This document shows, piece by piece, positions 49,476 to 61,400 of a stretch of DNA of 64,000 nt. Made by a program: the position numbers and the translations under genes. The stretch's first letter is position 1, and each line of letters begins with the position of its first letter. Source of the stretch: Actinostola sp. cb2023 (Eukaryota > Cnidaria > Anthozoa > Actiniaria > Actinostolidae); NCBI GenBank assembly GCA_033675265.1, contig JAUJYZ010001557.1, positions 1 through 64,000 on the forward strand, written 5' to 3'. The notes under the pieces were generated by a model. The model was not told where the DNA came from. It saw only the letters and a program-made list of their open reading frames with translations, and searched no databases.

Positions 49476-52400
49476 ATGGTAAGAGTTTGGGGGTCAGTGA
49501 ATGAATGATTTCAAACGAGTTGTTCATTTGAAAAGTAAGTTTTTGTTCACTTGCAGTTCTTGTCCCAAAGCCTGATCACTGTAGTGGTGGTATTCATGTT
49601 GGTTCACTCAAGGCCGCTTGCGGTGAACGCAGACAACCTTGTTGACTTGCAAGTACAGCTCAAGTTCATAGCTCAACAATTACAATCCTGCCAACGATAC
49701 ACAACATCCAACATCTTCAATATGAGACTGCACTTCCTCGATAAAAATACGACTTGTAATGATGGTACTCCCGCCGGGTAAGTACAACCCTTCCAATCAT
49801 TGAATATTTGTTTCTTCAATTGCTCAAACACAACATACTTAACCTTATGAGAGCGGATTTCTCTTGCACTATTCTGGGCTCTTCTTATGTTGCCCTGAAC
49901 GTGAAAATGTACTCTAGCCTCGGGCAAAAGGGCACGAACAAATCCCTAAATAGTCTATATTAACTGCGGTGATTCCATTAGCCATTCCTTTTTTACACAC
50001 TTTTTGCGTTGTGTTTGCGGTTGGAGTAGTGTTCAAATGCATTGTGTGAATGCCGCAGTTGTAGTTCTGCGAGCAAGGCTCAATTTTAAGCGGGTTTTAA
50101 GCCGGTCACGCAGGCTAGTCAAGGCTGTAAATTATCCTAAGGTTTCCCATTCGCTCACAAGACGAATCTCTACTGGTCTCGTTGACTGTGTTGACAAAAC
50201 TAGGCGTGCGACATTTTTATGCAAAATTAATTTCCCAGTGATCGATTTCCCTGAACCATCCTGGTTCACCAATTTTATACATACTTGCACCAAAAAGCCA
50301 TACATGGCCGGGTGGGGGCCAGAATTCATAGAATACCAGTTAACTACGTCATACAACCCATGTTCTATTTAAGATGTTTATCTCTTTCTTACATGTTGTA
50401 GATACTATTTGAAGAAGGCCCACGGCAGCAAGCGATGGTTAGTTTATCTAGAAGGTGCGCCATTAATATGAATTATCATTATTAAGAATTTCAACCACTT
50501 TGCAAGACATTCTTAAAAAAATATCGAATTAGAATTTTAAAGACCCGGGTAAAGAACGTATCACATTTGAATGGTTTTCTTACTGCGAGATCAACCTTTG
50601 AATGTTTACTTACGAGATCAACATTTGAATGGCTTTTTTACTACGAGATCAACATTTGAATGGCTTTTGTACTACGAGATCAACATTTGAATGGCTTTTT
50701 TACTACGAGATTCGAACGCTTGAATGGCTTTTTACTACGAGATCCGAACACTTGATTGGCTTTTTACTACGAGATTCGAACGCTTGAATGGCTTTTTACT
50801 ACGAGATCAACCGGTTTGAATGGCTTTCTTACTACTGTGCCAGATCCGAACACTTGAATGGCATTTTTACTGCGGGATCAACACGTGAGTGGGGCTGTGA
50901 GTGGCTTCCAACGATCGACGCGTGAAAGGTTTTCTAACTATCATCACTAGCAATTACTTGGCTTCTCGCTACGATCAAACAGCACGTGGAGGCATGCCAT
51001 TGTTTGCGTTCGATGCCATTACAACCTTCAGTCATTGTTGCGAACAAATGGAGGTATCCAAGGTGTTGAGGGGATTACGTAGGGATTACATGCGGTACAG
51101 TTGTTTGAAGTAGAATTCAAAGGTGTTTACAATTACACCTTGTAGATATGTATAATTAGAAGGAAAAAAAAGAACTTTCAACTTTATTTGAAAAATAATC
51201 CGACCGGGCAGAATGGGTTGGAGACTGGTACGTACTCATCTCATATAAAGTAAATGGAAAGTGGTGAGTACACTACACCCCTAAAAACAGCCAGGCTAAC
51301 TAGTATGGGCTGCGTCGGTGTATACTGATAACTGATTCAATGTAGAAAGGAAATCTATAACACAGTACTTTGATTCTATATCCTAAGGAATCGTTTTGGT
51401 GAGATTTTGAGTGTCGATAGTGATTCTATTCCCATCCTTTGCATATCCGTGAGTTATCTAGTGTACAGTGGCTTCTTACGACATGTTTTTTTTCGATTTA
51501 CGCGGCGCGCGCCGTGCATTATCACGTAATTACAAGCACCTCGTTGAAAACTACTAAGTACTGCAACACCTCGTTAGCAACAAGTACTCACGTTTCAACC
51601 TGAAAGTGATTTAAAAGATGTCTTGGTTCGCTCTCCCACGGCTGCGAGGGAGAATAGCGAGGAATCTGATCGAAACACTTCACTGTTTCCGTACTGAGTT
51701 CCTGGTTCAGATTGCCTGCAACATAAGTGTTTATATAGAAGTTGTTAGGTCAAGATCATAATCACTTGGAATCACAGGTCATCGCTAGACACAGCTATAA
51801 ATATAAAACTGTCGTGTTTGCCGGGGCAAAGACGGGAAGCAGACAACGTAATTGTTGTGCTCTGTTTAAGGTGGCTCCGTCGAAATTCCAGACGCATTCG
51901 TCTGAAATAAAACTTCGGCCATACCTTTTTGAATATTCGCGTGATGGACTATCAGACTTGGAGAAAGTTGAAGCTATTATTTGGCAATATTACAACATAA
52001 TTCGATTTCCCTTTCCGCAAATATTCTTAGTGATATCGGAGCTACAGTGGACCTTGTTCTCGCTACTTAAACACGCTCAAAAAAAAAACTCCGATATTTT
52101 TGCGTAAAAGTTTGTAAATCGTATTCAATGGACTTGGTGAATATCTTATCTAAGTTTCAGCAAAATCGGCGAAACCAAAATCAACAAAATCAAATTCATG
52201 ACTAAAATACATAGCGAGAACAAGGTCCATTGCAGCTCCGATATCACTAAGAATATTTGTGGAAAGGGAAATCGAATTATGTTGTAATATTGCCAAATAA
52301 TAGCTTTAACTTTCTTCAAGTCTGCTAGTCCATCACGCGAATATTAAAAAATTCTAGAATTTCGACGGAGTCACCTTAAATACTCGGCAGCCTACATAGC

Positions 52401-55400
52401 TAGCGTTCTAGGGGCGTTGATAAGCAGGCAATACTGTGACGGGGCCCAGACTAATTTGTAAGGGATTGTGCTTGGGTTTTAGGGGGATGTGGGTAGAGGC
52501 GGGAGGGAAAGAGGGGAGGGTGAGGGACAAAAGGCTGAACCTTTTTGATATTAACCGGGAAAGAATGGTAACTAGTTACCATGGCAATCTCGGTCGCGTC
52601 CGTCTGAGGGTTCACTAGTACTGAGTCTCATGTTCTTCATTCTGTAGGTGGATGGTTTTGTGTCAATAAAAAGGCATGTAATGATAGAGCGAATTCCAGC
52701 ATGCGCACCTTGATGACGTCATCAAAATGGCGGAAAACAAAACGAGGTGAGGATTGTAGGGGACTGGGGCACAGTAATCTATATATATGCTGAACGACAA
52801 GAAGAAGGGTAAGTCCTTCATGGTCCTTCATATATGGTACATTATGGTGGTCCATAGTCATTATCTAATTAAAGGTTTGACTTTAATTATCATAAGAGTC
52901 GTTTTCGTACGAGTGGGAAGTAGTTACCGGTTCGTGCCGTGCGGTGACCGTGCCGTGTCCAAGCATTCTGATTGGTTGAACAATGATTTTGCGCCCTGTG
53001 ATTGGTTAAATAGATGTCCGTGCCGTAGGTTTCCCAGTCATACGACTGAAACGACTCTAATCGCTAACGAAGGCCTAAACTAATGGTTTATCTTCAAGGT
53101 ACTGGAATGCTGTCTTCAAATCCCAAAGAGAACCCAAGTTGGTGGAACGCCAACCACGTGTAAGTACCGACAAGACACCAAGAGTGTGTTCCCGAATAGG
53201 AATAGACCGAATGCAACAATGGCGTCCAATTTCAATTGCCATTGTTCTGGACTGACTAGCCTCTCATACAAGTGTTTCCACATGAACACGAGGCTAGTCA
53301 GTCCAGAACAACGGCAATTGAAATTGGACGCCATTATTGCATTCGTTCTATAAGTGACATAAACAGGATTAACCGTTCGATTCAATCACTATTCCTATTA
53401 GCCATTTTGGAGTTGATGTTTGCGGGGCATTGTGGGACTGTTTTAGGGGGACGCTCTATCTCAGTTCAATACAGCGACAAGTTTGAATAGTGATGTACCA
53501 AAGTTTGAATAGTGATGTACCAAAAAGAATTTGAATAGTTTGATAGTGTACCAAAGTTTGAATAGTGATGTACCAAAGTTTGAATAGTGATGTACCAAAG
53601 TTTGAATAGTGATGTACCAAAGTTTGAATAGTGATGTACCAAAGTTTGAATAGTGATGTACCAAAGTTTGAATAGTGATGTACCAAGTGATGTACCAAAG
53701 TTTGAATAGTGATGTACCAAAGTTTGAATAGTGATGTACCAAAGTTTGAATAGTGATGTACCAAAGTTTTTGAATAGTGATGTACCAAAGTTTGAATAGT
53801 GATGTACCAAAGTTTGAATAGTGATGTACCAAAGTTTGAATAGTGATGTACCAAAGTTTGAATAGTGATGTACCAAAGTTTGAATAGTGATGTACCAAAG
53901 TTTGAATAGTGATGTACCAAAGTTTGAATAGTGATGTACCAAAGTTTGAATAGTGATGTACCAAAGTTTGAATAGTGATGTACCAAAGTTTGAATAGTGA
54001 TGTACCAAAGTTTGAATAGTGATGTACCAAAGTTTGAATAGTGATGTACCAAAGTTTGAATAGTGATGTACCAAAGTTTGAATAGTGATGTACCAAAGTT
54101 TGAATAGTGATGTACCAAAGTTTGAATAGTGATGTACCAAAGTTTGAATAGTGATGTACCAAAGTTTGAATAGTGATGTACCAAAGTTTGAATAGTGATG
54201 TACCAAAGTTTGAATAGTGATGTACCAAAGTTTGAATAGTGATGTACCAAAGTTTGAATAGTGATGTACCAAAGTTTGAATAGTGATGTACCAAAGTTTG
54301 AATAGTGATGTACCAAAGTTTGAATAGTGATGTACCAAAGTTTGAATAGTGATGTACCAAAGTTTGAATAGTGATGTACCAAAGTTTGAAATAGTGATGT
54401 ACCAAAGTTTGAATAGTGATGTACCAAAGTTTGAATAGTGATGTACCAAAGTTTGAATAGTGATGTACCAAAGTTTGAATAGTGATGTACCAAAGTTTGA
54501 ATAGTGATGTACCAAAGTTTGAATAGTGATGTACCAAAGTTTGAATAGTGATGTACCAAAGTTTGAATAGTGATGTACCAAGTTTGAATAGTGATGTACC
54601 AAAGTTTGAATAGTGATGTACCAAAGTTTGAATAGTGATGTACCAAAGTTTGAATAGTGATGTACCAAAGTTTGAATAGTGATGTACCAAAAGTAAGTGA
54701 GTTTGGCTCACAATAATTATGTTTCACAGTCGTTTATTTTATACAGTAAATAGACAGCAATGGCGTCCCCTAGCACAGACCAATCAGTTTGAATAGTGAT
54801 GTACCAAAAGTAAGTGAGTTTGGCTCACAATAATTATGTTTCACAGTCGTTTATTTTATACAGTAAATAGACAACAATGGCGTCTCTAAAACACTCCCAC
54901 AATTCCCTGCCAATGTTTTCCAGTCGTTTCACCATGTTTTACAGTAAATAGACAGCAATGGCGTCTCTAAAACACTCGCCCACAATTCCCTGCCAATGTT
55001 TTCCAGTCGTTTCATCGTGTTTTATACAGTAAATAGACAGCAATGGCGTCTCTAAAACACTCCCACAATTCCCCGCCAATGTTTTCCAGTCGTTTCATCG
55101 TGTTTTACAGTAAATAGACAACAATGGCGTCTCTAAAACACTCCCACAATTCCCTGCCAATGTTTTCCAGTCGTTTCATCGTGTTTTATACAGTAAATAG
55201 ACAGCAATGGCGTCTCTAAAACACTCCCACAATTCCCTGCCAATGTTTTCCAGTCGTTTCACCATGTTTTACAGTAAATAGACAGCAATGGCGTCTCTAA
55301 AACACTCGCCCACAATTCCCTGCCAATGTTTTCCAGTCGTTTCATCGTGTTTTACAGTAAATAGACAGCAATGGCGTCCCCTAAAACACTCCCACAATTC

Positions 55401-58400
55401 CCTGCCAATGTTTTCCAGTCGTTTCATCGTGTTTTATACAGTAAATAGACAGCAATGGCGTCTCTAAAACACTCCCACAATTCCCTGCCAATGTTTTCCA
55501 GTCGTTTCATCGTGTTTTATACAGTAAATAGACAACAATGGCGTCCCCTAAAACACTCCCACAATTCCCTGCCAATGTTTTCCAGTCGTTTCATCGTGTG
55601 TTTTACAGTAAATAGACAACAATGGCGTCTCTAAAACACTCGCACAATTCCCTGCCAATGTTTTCCAGTCGTTTTTCATCGTGTACAGTAAATTCAATCT
55701 CTAAAACACTCCCACAATTCCCTGCCAATGTTTTCCAGTCGTTTCATCGTGTTTTTACAGTAAATAGACAACAATGGCGTCTAAAACACTCCCACAATTC
55801 CCTGCCAATGTTTTCCAGTCGTTTTCATCGTGTTTTATACAGTAAATAGACAACAATGGCGGCGTCTCTAAACACTCCCACAATTCCCTGCCAATGTTTT
55901 CCAGTCGTTTCATCGTGTTTTATACAGTAAATAGACAGCAATGGCGTCTCTAAAACACTCCCACAATTCCCTGCCAATGTTTTCCAGTCGTTTCATCGTG
56001 TTTTACAGTAAATAGACAGCAATGGCGTCTCTAAAACACTCGCCCACAATTCCCTGCCAATGTTTTCCAGTCGTTTCATCGTGTTTTACAGTAAATAGAC
56101 AGCAATGGCGTCCCCTAAAACACTCCCACAATTCCCTGCCAATGTTTTCCAGTCGTTTCATCGTGTTTTATACAGTAAATAGACAGCAATGGCGTCTCTA
56201 AAACACTCCCACAATTCCCTGCCAATGTTTTCCAGTCGTTTCATCGTGTTTTATACAGTAAATAGACAGCAATGGCGTCTCTAAAACACTCGCCCACAAT
56301 TCCCCGCCAATGTTTTCCAGTCGTTTCACCATGTTTTACAGTAAATAGACAACAATGGCGTCTCTAAAACACTCCCACAATTCCCTGCCAATGTTTTCCA
56401 GTCGTTTCATCGTGTTTTACAGTAAATAGACAGCAATGGCGTCTCTAAAACACTCCCACAATTCCCTGCCAATGTTTTTTCAGTCGTTTCATCGTGTTTT
56501 ATACAGTAAAAATAGACAGCAATGGCGTCTCTAAAACACTCGCCCACAATTCCCCGCCAATGTTTTCCAGTCGTTTCACCATGTTTTACAGTAAATAGAC
56601 AACAATGGCGTCTCTAAAACACTCCCACAATTCCCTGCCAATGTTTTCCAGTCGTTTCATCGTGTTTTATACAGTAAATAGACAGCAATGGCGTCTCTAA
56701 AACACTCCCACAATTCCCTGCCAATGTTTTCCAGTCGTTTCATCGTGTTTTATACAGTAAATAGACAACAATGGCGTCTCTAAAACACTCCCACAATTCC
56801 CTGCCAATGTTTTCCAGTCGTTTCATCGTGTTTTACAGTAAATAGACAGCAATGGCGTCTCTAAAACACTCCCACAATTCCCTGCCAATGTTTTCCAGTC
56901 GTTTCATCGTGTTTTACAGTAAATAGACAACAATGGCGTCTCTAAAACACTCCCACAATTCCCTGCCAATGTTTTCCAGTCGTTTCATCGTGTTTTATAC
57001 AGTAAATAGACAGCAATGGCGTCTCTAAAACACTCCCACAATTCCCTGCCAATGTTTTCCAGTCGTTTCATCGTGTTTTTATACAGTAAATAGACAGCAA
57101 TGGCGTCCCCTAAAACACTCGCCCACAATTCCCTGCCAATGTTTTCCAGTCGTTTCATCGTGTTTTATACAGTAAATAGACAGCAATGGCGTCTCTAAAA
57201 CACTCCCACAATTCCCTGCCAATGTTTTCCAGTCGTTTCATCGTGTTTTATACAGTAAATAGACAGCAATGGCGTCCCCTAAAACACTCGCCCACAATTC
57301 CCCGCCAATGTTTTCCAGTCGTTTCATCGTGTTTTTACAGTAAATAGACAACAATGGCGTCTCTAAAACACTCCCACAATTCCCTGCCAATGTTTTCCAG
57401 TCGTTTCATCGTGTTTTACAGTAAATAGACAACAATGGCGTCTCTAAAACACTCCCACAATTCCCTGCCAATGTTTTCCAGTCGTTTCACCATGTTTTAT
57501 ACAGTAAATAGACAACAATGGCGTCTCTAAAACACACCCCACAATTCCCTGCCAATGTTTTCCAGTCGTTTCATCGTGTTTTACAGTAAATAGACAACAA
57601 TGGCGTCTCTAAAACACTCCCACAATTCCCTGCCAATGTTTTCCAGTCGTTTCATCGTGTTTTACAGTAAATAGACAGCAATGGCGTCTCTAAAACACTC
57701 GCCCACAATTCCCTGCCAATGTTTTCCAGTCGTTTCATCGTGTTTTTTACAGTAAATAGACAGCAATGGCGTCTCTAAAACACTCCCACAATTCCCTGCC
57801 AATGTTTTCCAGTCGTTTCATCGTGTTTTACAGTAAATAGACAGCAATGGCGTCTCTAAAACACTCGCCCACAATTCCCTGCCAATGTTTTCCAGTCGTT
57901 TCATCGTGTTTTATACAGTAAATAGACAGCAATGGCGTCTCTAAAACACTCCCACAATTCCCTGCCAATGTTTTCCAGTCGTTTCATCGTGTTTTATACA
58001 GTAAATAGACAACAATGGCGTCTCTAAAACACTCCCACAATTCCCTGCCAATGTTTTCCAGTCGTTTCATCGTGTTTTACAGTAAATAGACAGCAATGGC
58101 GTCTCTAAAACACTCCCACAATTCCCTGCCAATGTTTTCCAGTCGTTTCATCGTGTTTTACAGTAAATAGACAACAATGGCGTCTCTAAAACACTCCCAC
58201 AATTCCCTGCCAATGTTTTCCAGTCGTTTCATCGTGTTTTATACAGTAAATAGACAGCAATGGCGTCTCTAAAACACTCCCACAATTCCCTGCCAATGTT
58301 TTCCAGTCGTTTCATCGTGTTTTATACAGTAAATAGACAGCAATGGCGTCCCCTAAAACACTCGCCCACAATTCCCTGCCAATGTTTTCCAGTCGTTTCA

Positions 58401-61400
58401 TCGTGTTTTATACAGTAAATAGACAGCAATGGCGTCTCTAAAACACTCCCACAATTCCCTGCCAATGTTTTCCAGTCGTTTCATCGTGTTTTATACAGTA
58501 AATAGACAGCAATGGCGTCCCCTAAAACACTCGCCCACAATTCCCCGCCAATGTTTTCCAGTCGTTTCATCGTGTTTTACAGTAAATAGACAACAATGGC
58601 GTCTCTAAAACACTCCCACAATTCCCTGCCAATGTTTTCCAGTCGTTTCATCGTGTTTTACAGTAAATAGACAACAATGGCGTCTCTAAAACACTCCCAC
58701 AATTCCCTGCCAATGTTTTCCAGTCGTTTCATCGTGTTTTATACAGTAAATAGACAACAATGGCGTCTCTAAAACACTCCCACAATTCCCTGCCAATGTT
58801 TTCCAGTCGTTTCACCATGTTTTACAGTAAATAGACAACAATGGCGTCCCCTAAAACACTCCCACAATTCCCTGCCAATGTTTTCCAGTCGTTTCATCGT
58901 GTTTTATACAGTAAATAGACAACAATGGCGTCTCTAAAACACTCCCACAATTCCCTGCCAATGTTTTCCAGTCGTTTCATCGTGTTTTATACAGTAAATA
59001 GACAACAATGGCGTCTCTAAAACACTCCCACAATTCCCTGCCAATGTTTTCCAGTCGTTTCATCGTGTTTTACAGTAAATAGACAGCAATGGCGTCCCCT
59101 AAAACACTCCCACAATTCCCTGCCAATGTTTTCCAGTCGTTTCATCGTGTTTTATACAGTAAATAGACAACAATGGCGTCTCTAAAACACTCCCACAATT
59201 CCCTGCCAATGTTTTCCAGTCGTTTCATCGTGTTTTACAGTAAATAGACAGCAATGGCGTCTCTAAAACACTCGCCCACAATTCCCTGCCAATGTTTTCC
59301 AGTCGTTTCATCGTGTTTTATACAGTAAATAGACAGCAATGGCGTCTCTAAAACACTCCCACAATTCCCTGCCAATGTTTTCCAGTCGTTTCATCGTGTT
59401 TTACAGTAAATAGACAGCAATGGCGTCCCCTAAAACACTCGCCCACAATTCCCTGCCAATGTTTTCCAGTCGTTTCATCGTGTTTTATACAGTAAATAGA
59501 CAGCAATGGCGTCTCTAAAACACTCCCACAATTCCCTGCCAATGTTTTCCAGTCGTTTCATCGTGTTTTATACAGTAAATAGACAGCAATGGCGTCCCCT
59601 AGCACAGACCAATCAGCACATCAATGCATCAACTCCGAAAGGGCTAATTTACGCGTGAAGGTTTTGTTGGTGAAGGTTTTGTTGCATCTTGCATTCCAAG
59701 CCCGAAATGCACTATGGGCGATGTGAATGGAGTCAGCGAAAGGTCACAACAATTATGGACTCTGGGAATTTTCCCAAACTTTGTCTTCGCAATATGGAGC
59801 AGGCATATTTTTTTCTGTATGTGCATGCTGACATTATTTATCCATGATCCACAATACATTTCGGGCTTGGTATGCAAGATGCAACATGCGATGCAACAAA
59901 ACCTTCACCAACCTTTTTTGAAATAGCTGTATAGCTATTACGGAATAATCCAGAAGATATTCTTATAGGACCGCGCACCCTAAAGCCTGGACCTCACTAG
60001 TGACATAAGCGCAAGCAACATACGCAGATTCAGAACACCATTTGATGCAAGACAAGTAATGAGCAATGTTGCTTGTGCTTATGTCACTAGTGAGGACCAG
60101 GCTTTAATGAGCAATGCATTACTGAGTCTGCGTATGTTGCTTGATGTGTTTATGTTGTAAGTGAGGACCAGGGCTAAACTAGGCAAGGCCTTCATGTAGC
60201 TGCACAAATTGTCCTGGCTATTGTGCGTTAAATGAGGGGTTTTGTAAATTAATTGTGTCTTTGTTTTTGTTTCAGTTTGATACCTTATTGCTCTAGTGAC
60301 GCGTGGAGCGGAAATGCCACAAGTCGTGAGACAGGAGGTAAGGGCACAGGCAGCCCAACCATTGCTTTTAAGGCTACTAAATAGTCAAATAAAATGATAT
60401 CTGCGTCTTTTTTGATGGGTTTCCTGTGGTAGAGCGCGCGTGCGCAATACGTATTATGTCGAGCTCCCTGTGCTGAGTAACGTCCTACCACAGGAAACCC
60501 ATAAAAAAACAAACAAATATAATTACTCGGGCTCCCCGTGGGAGGCCCGAGTCTAAAAATGCAAACTGTTCTTCGTCATGTTTGGTCGTCAAATCTGCAA
60601 TGGGCCACTATTGCGCATGCGCTCTGTGCCGCTTTCATGATGCATCGCAGGCTCAGATCTACGAATAGTTGCCGATTGACTTTCCGAAAACTCGTCGGTC
60701 GAGTATGTTAATCACGGGGCCATGCTAATCTTTTCTGTTTCGTTCCAATTTTAGCATGCAGTACGAACTGTATGTTTAGAAAAGGAGCCCGAGTTAACTC
60801 CACTTGTCGAGTTTTATTGAATTATTTAGTAGTCTCAGAAGCAATGGTTGGGCTGCCTGTGGTAGGGATGAATCCTTTGCAAGCGTGTATGAGTATAAAG
60901 AAAGCAGAGAAAATTGTGAGAATGAAAGGGAGCAAAAAGGAAGTAAGGTAGATGGAGAGTATAGAGAAAAAGAAAGAAGAATTCGAAAGACAAGTAAAAC
61001 AAGGCGAGCAGTGAAAGAAAGAATGACTTGAATTCATAAACTATTTACACCAGAACTCATTTTGATTCCGCAGAAAGGTTTTCTTTCCTCGGTTCGCGCA
61101 TCATCGAGAAAGTCATCGAAGACTTGTTAGCTAAGGGTCTGTACCACGCGGAACACTTACTGTTGGCCGGTAGCAGGTAAGTGTAGCCCGTAACAATCTA
61201 CAGCTTGATTTTCTATCACACGCTCTGGGTTTCTGAGGATGAAGTTAAAATATGATCAAATGATGGGCATTTTTACTAATAATGATTATGTACCCGTTCG
61301 TTTTAGTGCCGGTGCCATAGGGGTACTCCTAAATGTAGACTAATAATGATTATGTACCCGTTTGTTTTAGTGCCGGTGCCATAGGGGTACTCCTAAATGT

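Larger units (their letters stand above)
60341..60866. mobile_element. Inverted-repeat element containing nested insertions
   Basis: Left CACAGGCAGCCCAACCATTG with CTACTAAATA pairs with right TATTTAGTAG and CAATGGTTGGGCTGCCTGTG. It begins within a few bases of the NOTUM exon 6 donor. A hairpin (60413-60510) and a second element (60527-60795) lie inside it. Confidence 0.7.

Noticed and set aside
53456..54727. Minus-strand frames of 400-423 residues repeating FGTSLFKLWYITIQTLVHHYSN
   Set aside because: By-product of a stop-free 22-bp satellite, open in all three minus frames, inside a NOTUM intron.
55622..55849. Frame of 75 residues starting MASLKHSHNSLPMF
   Set aside because: Translation of the 82-bp satellite.
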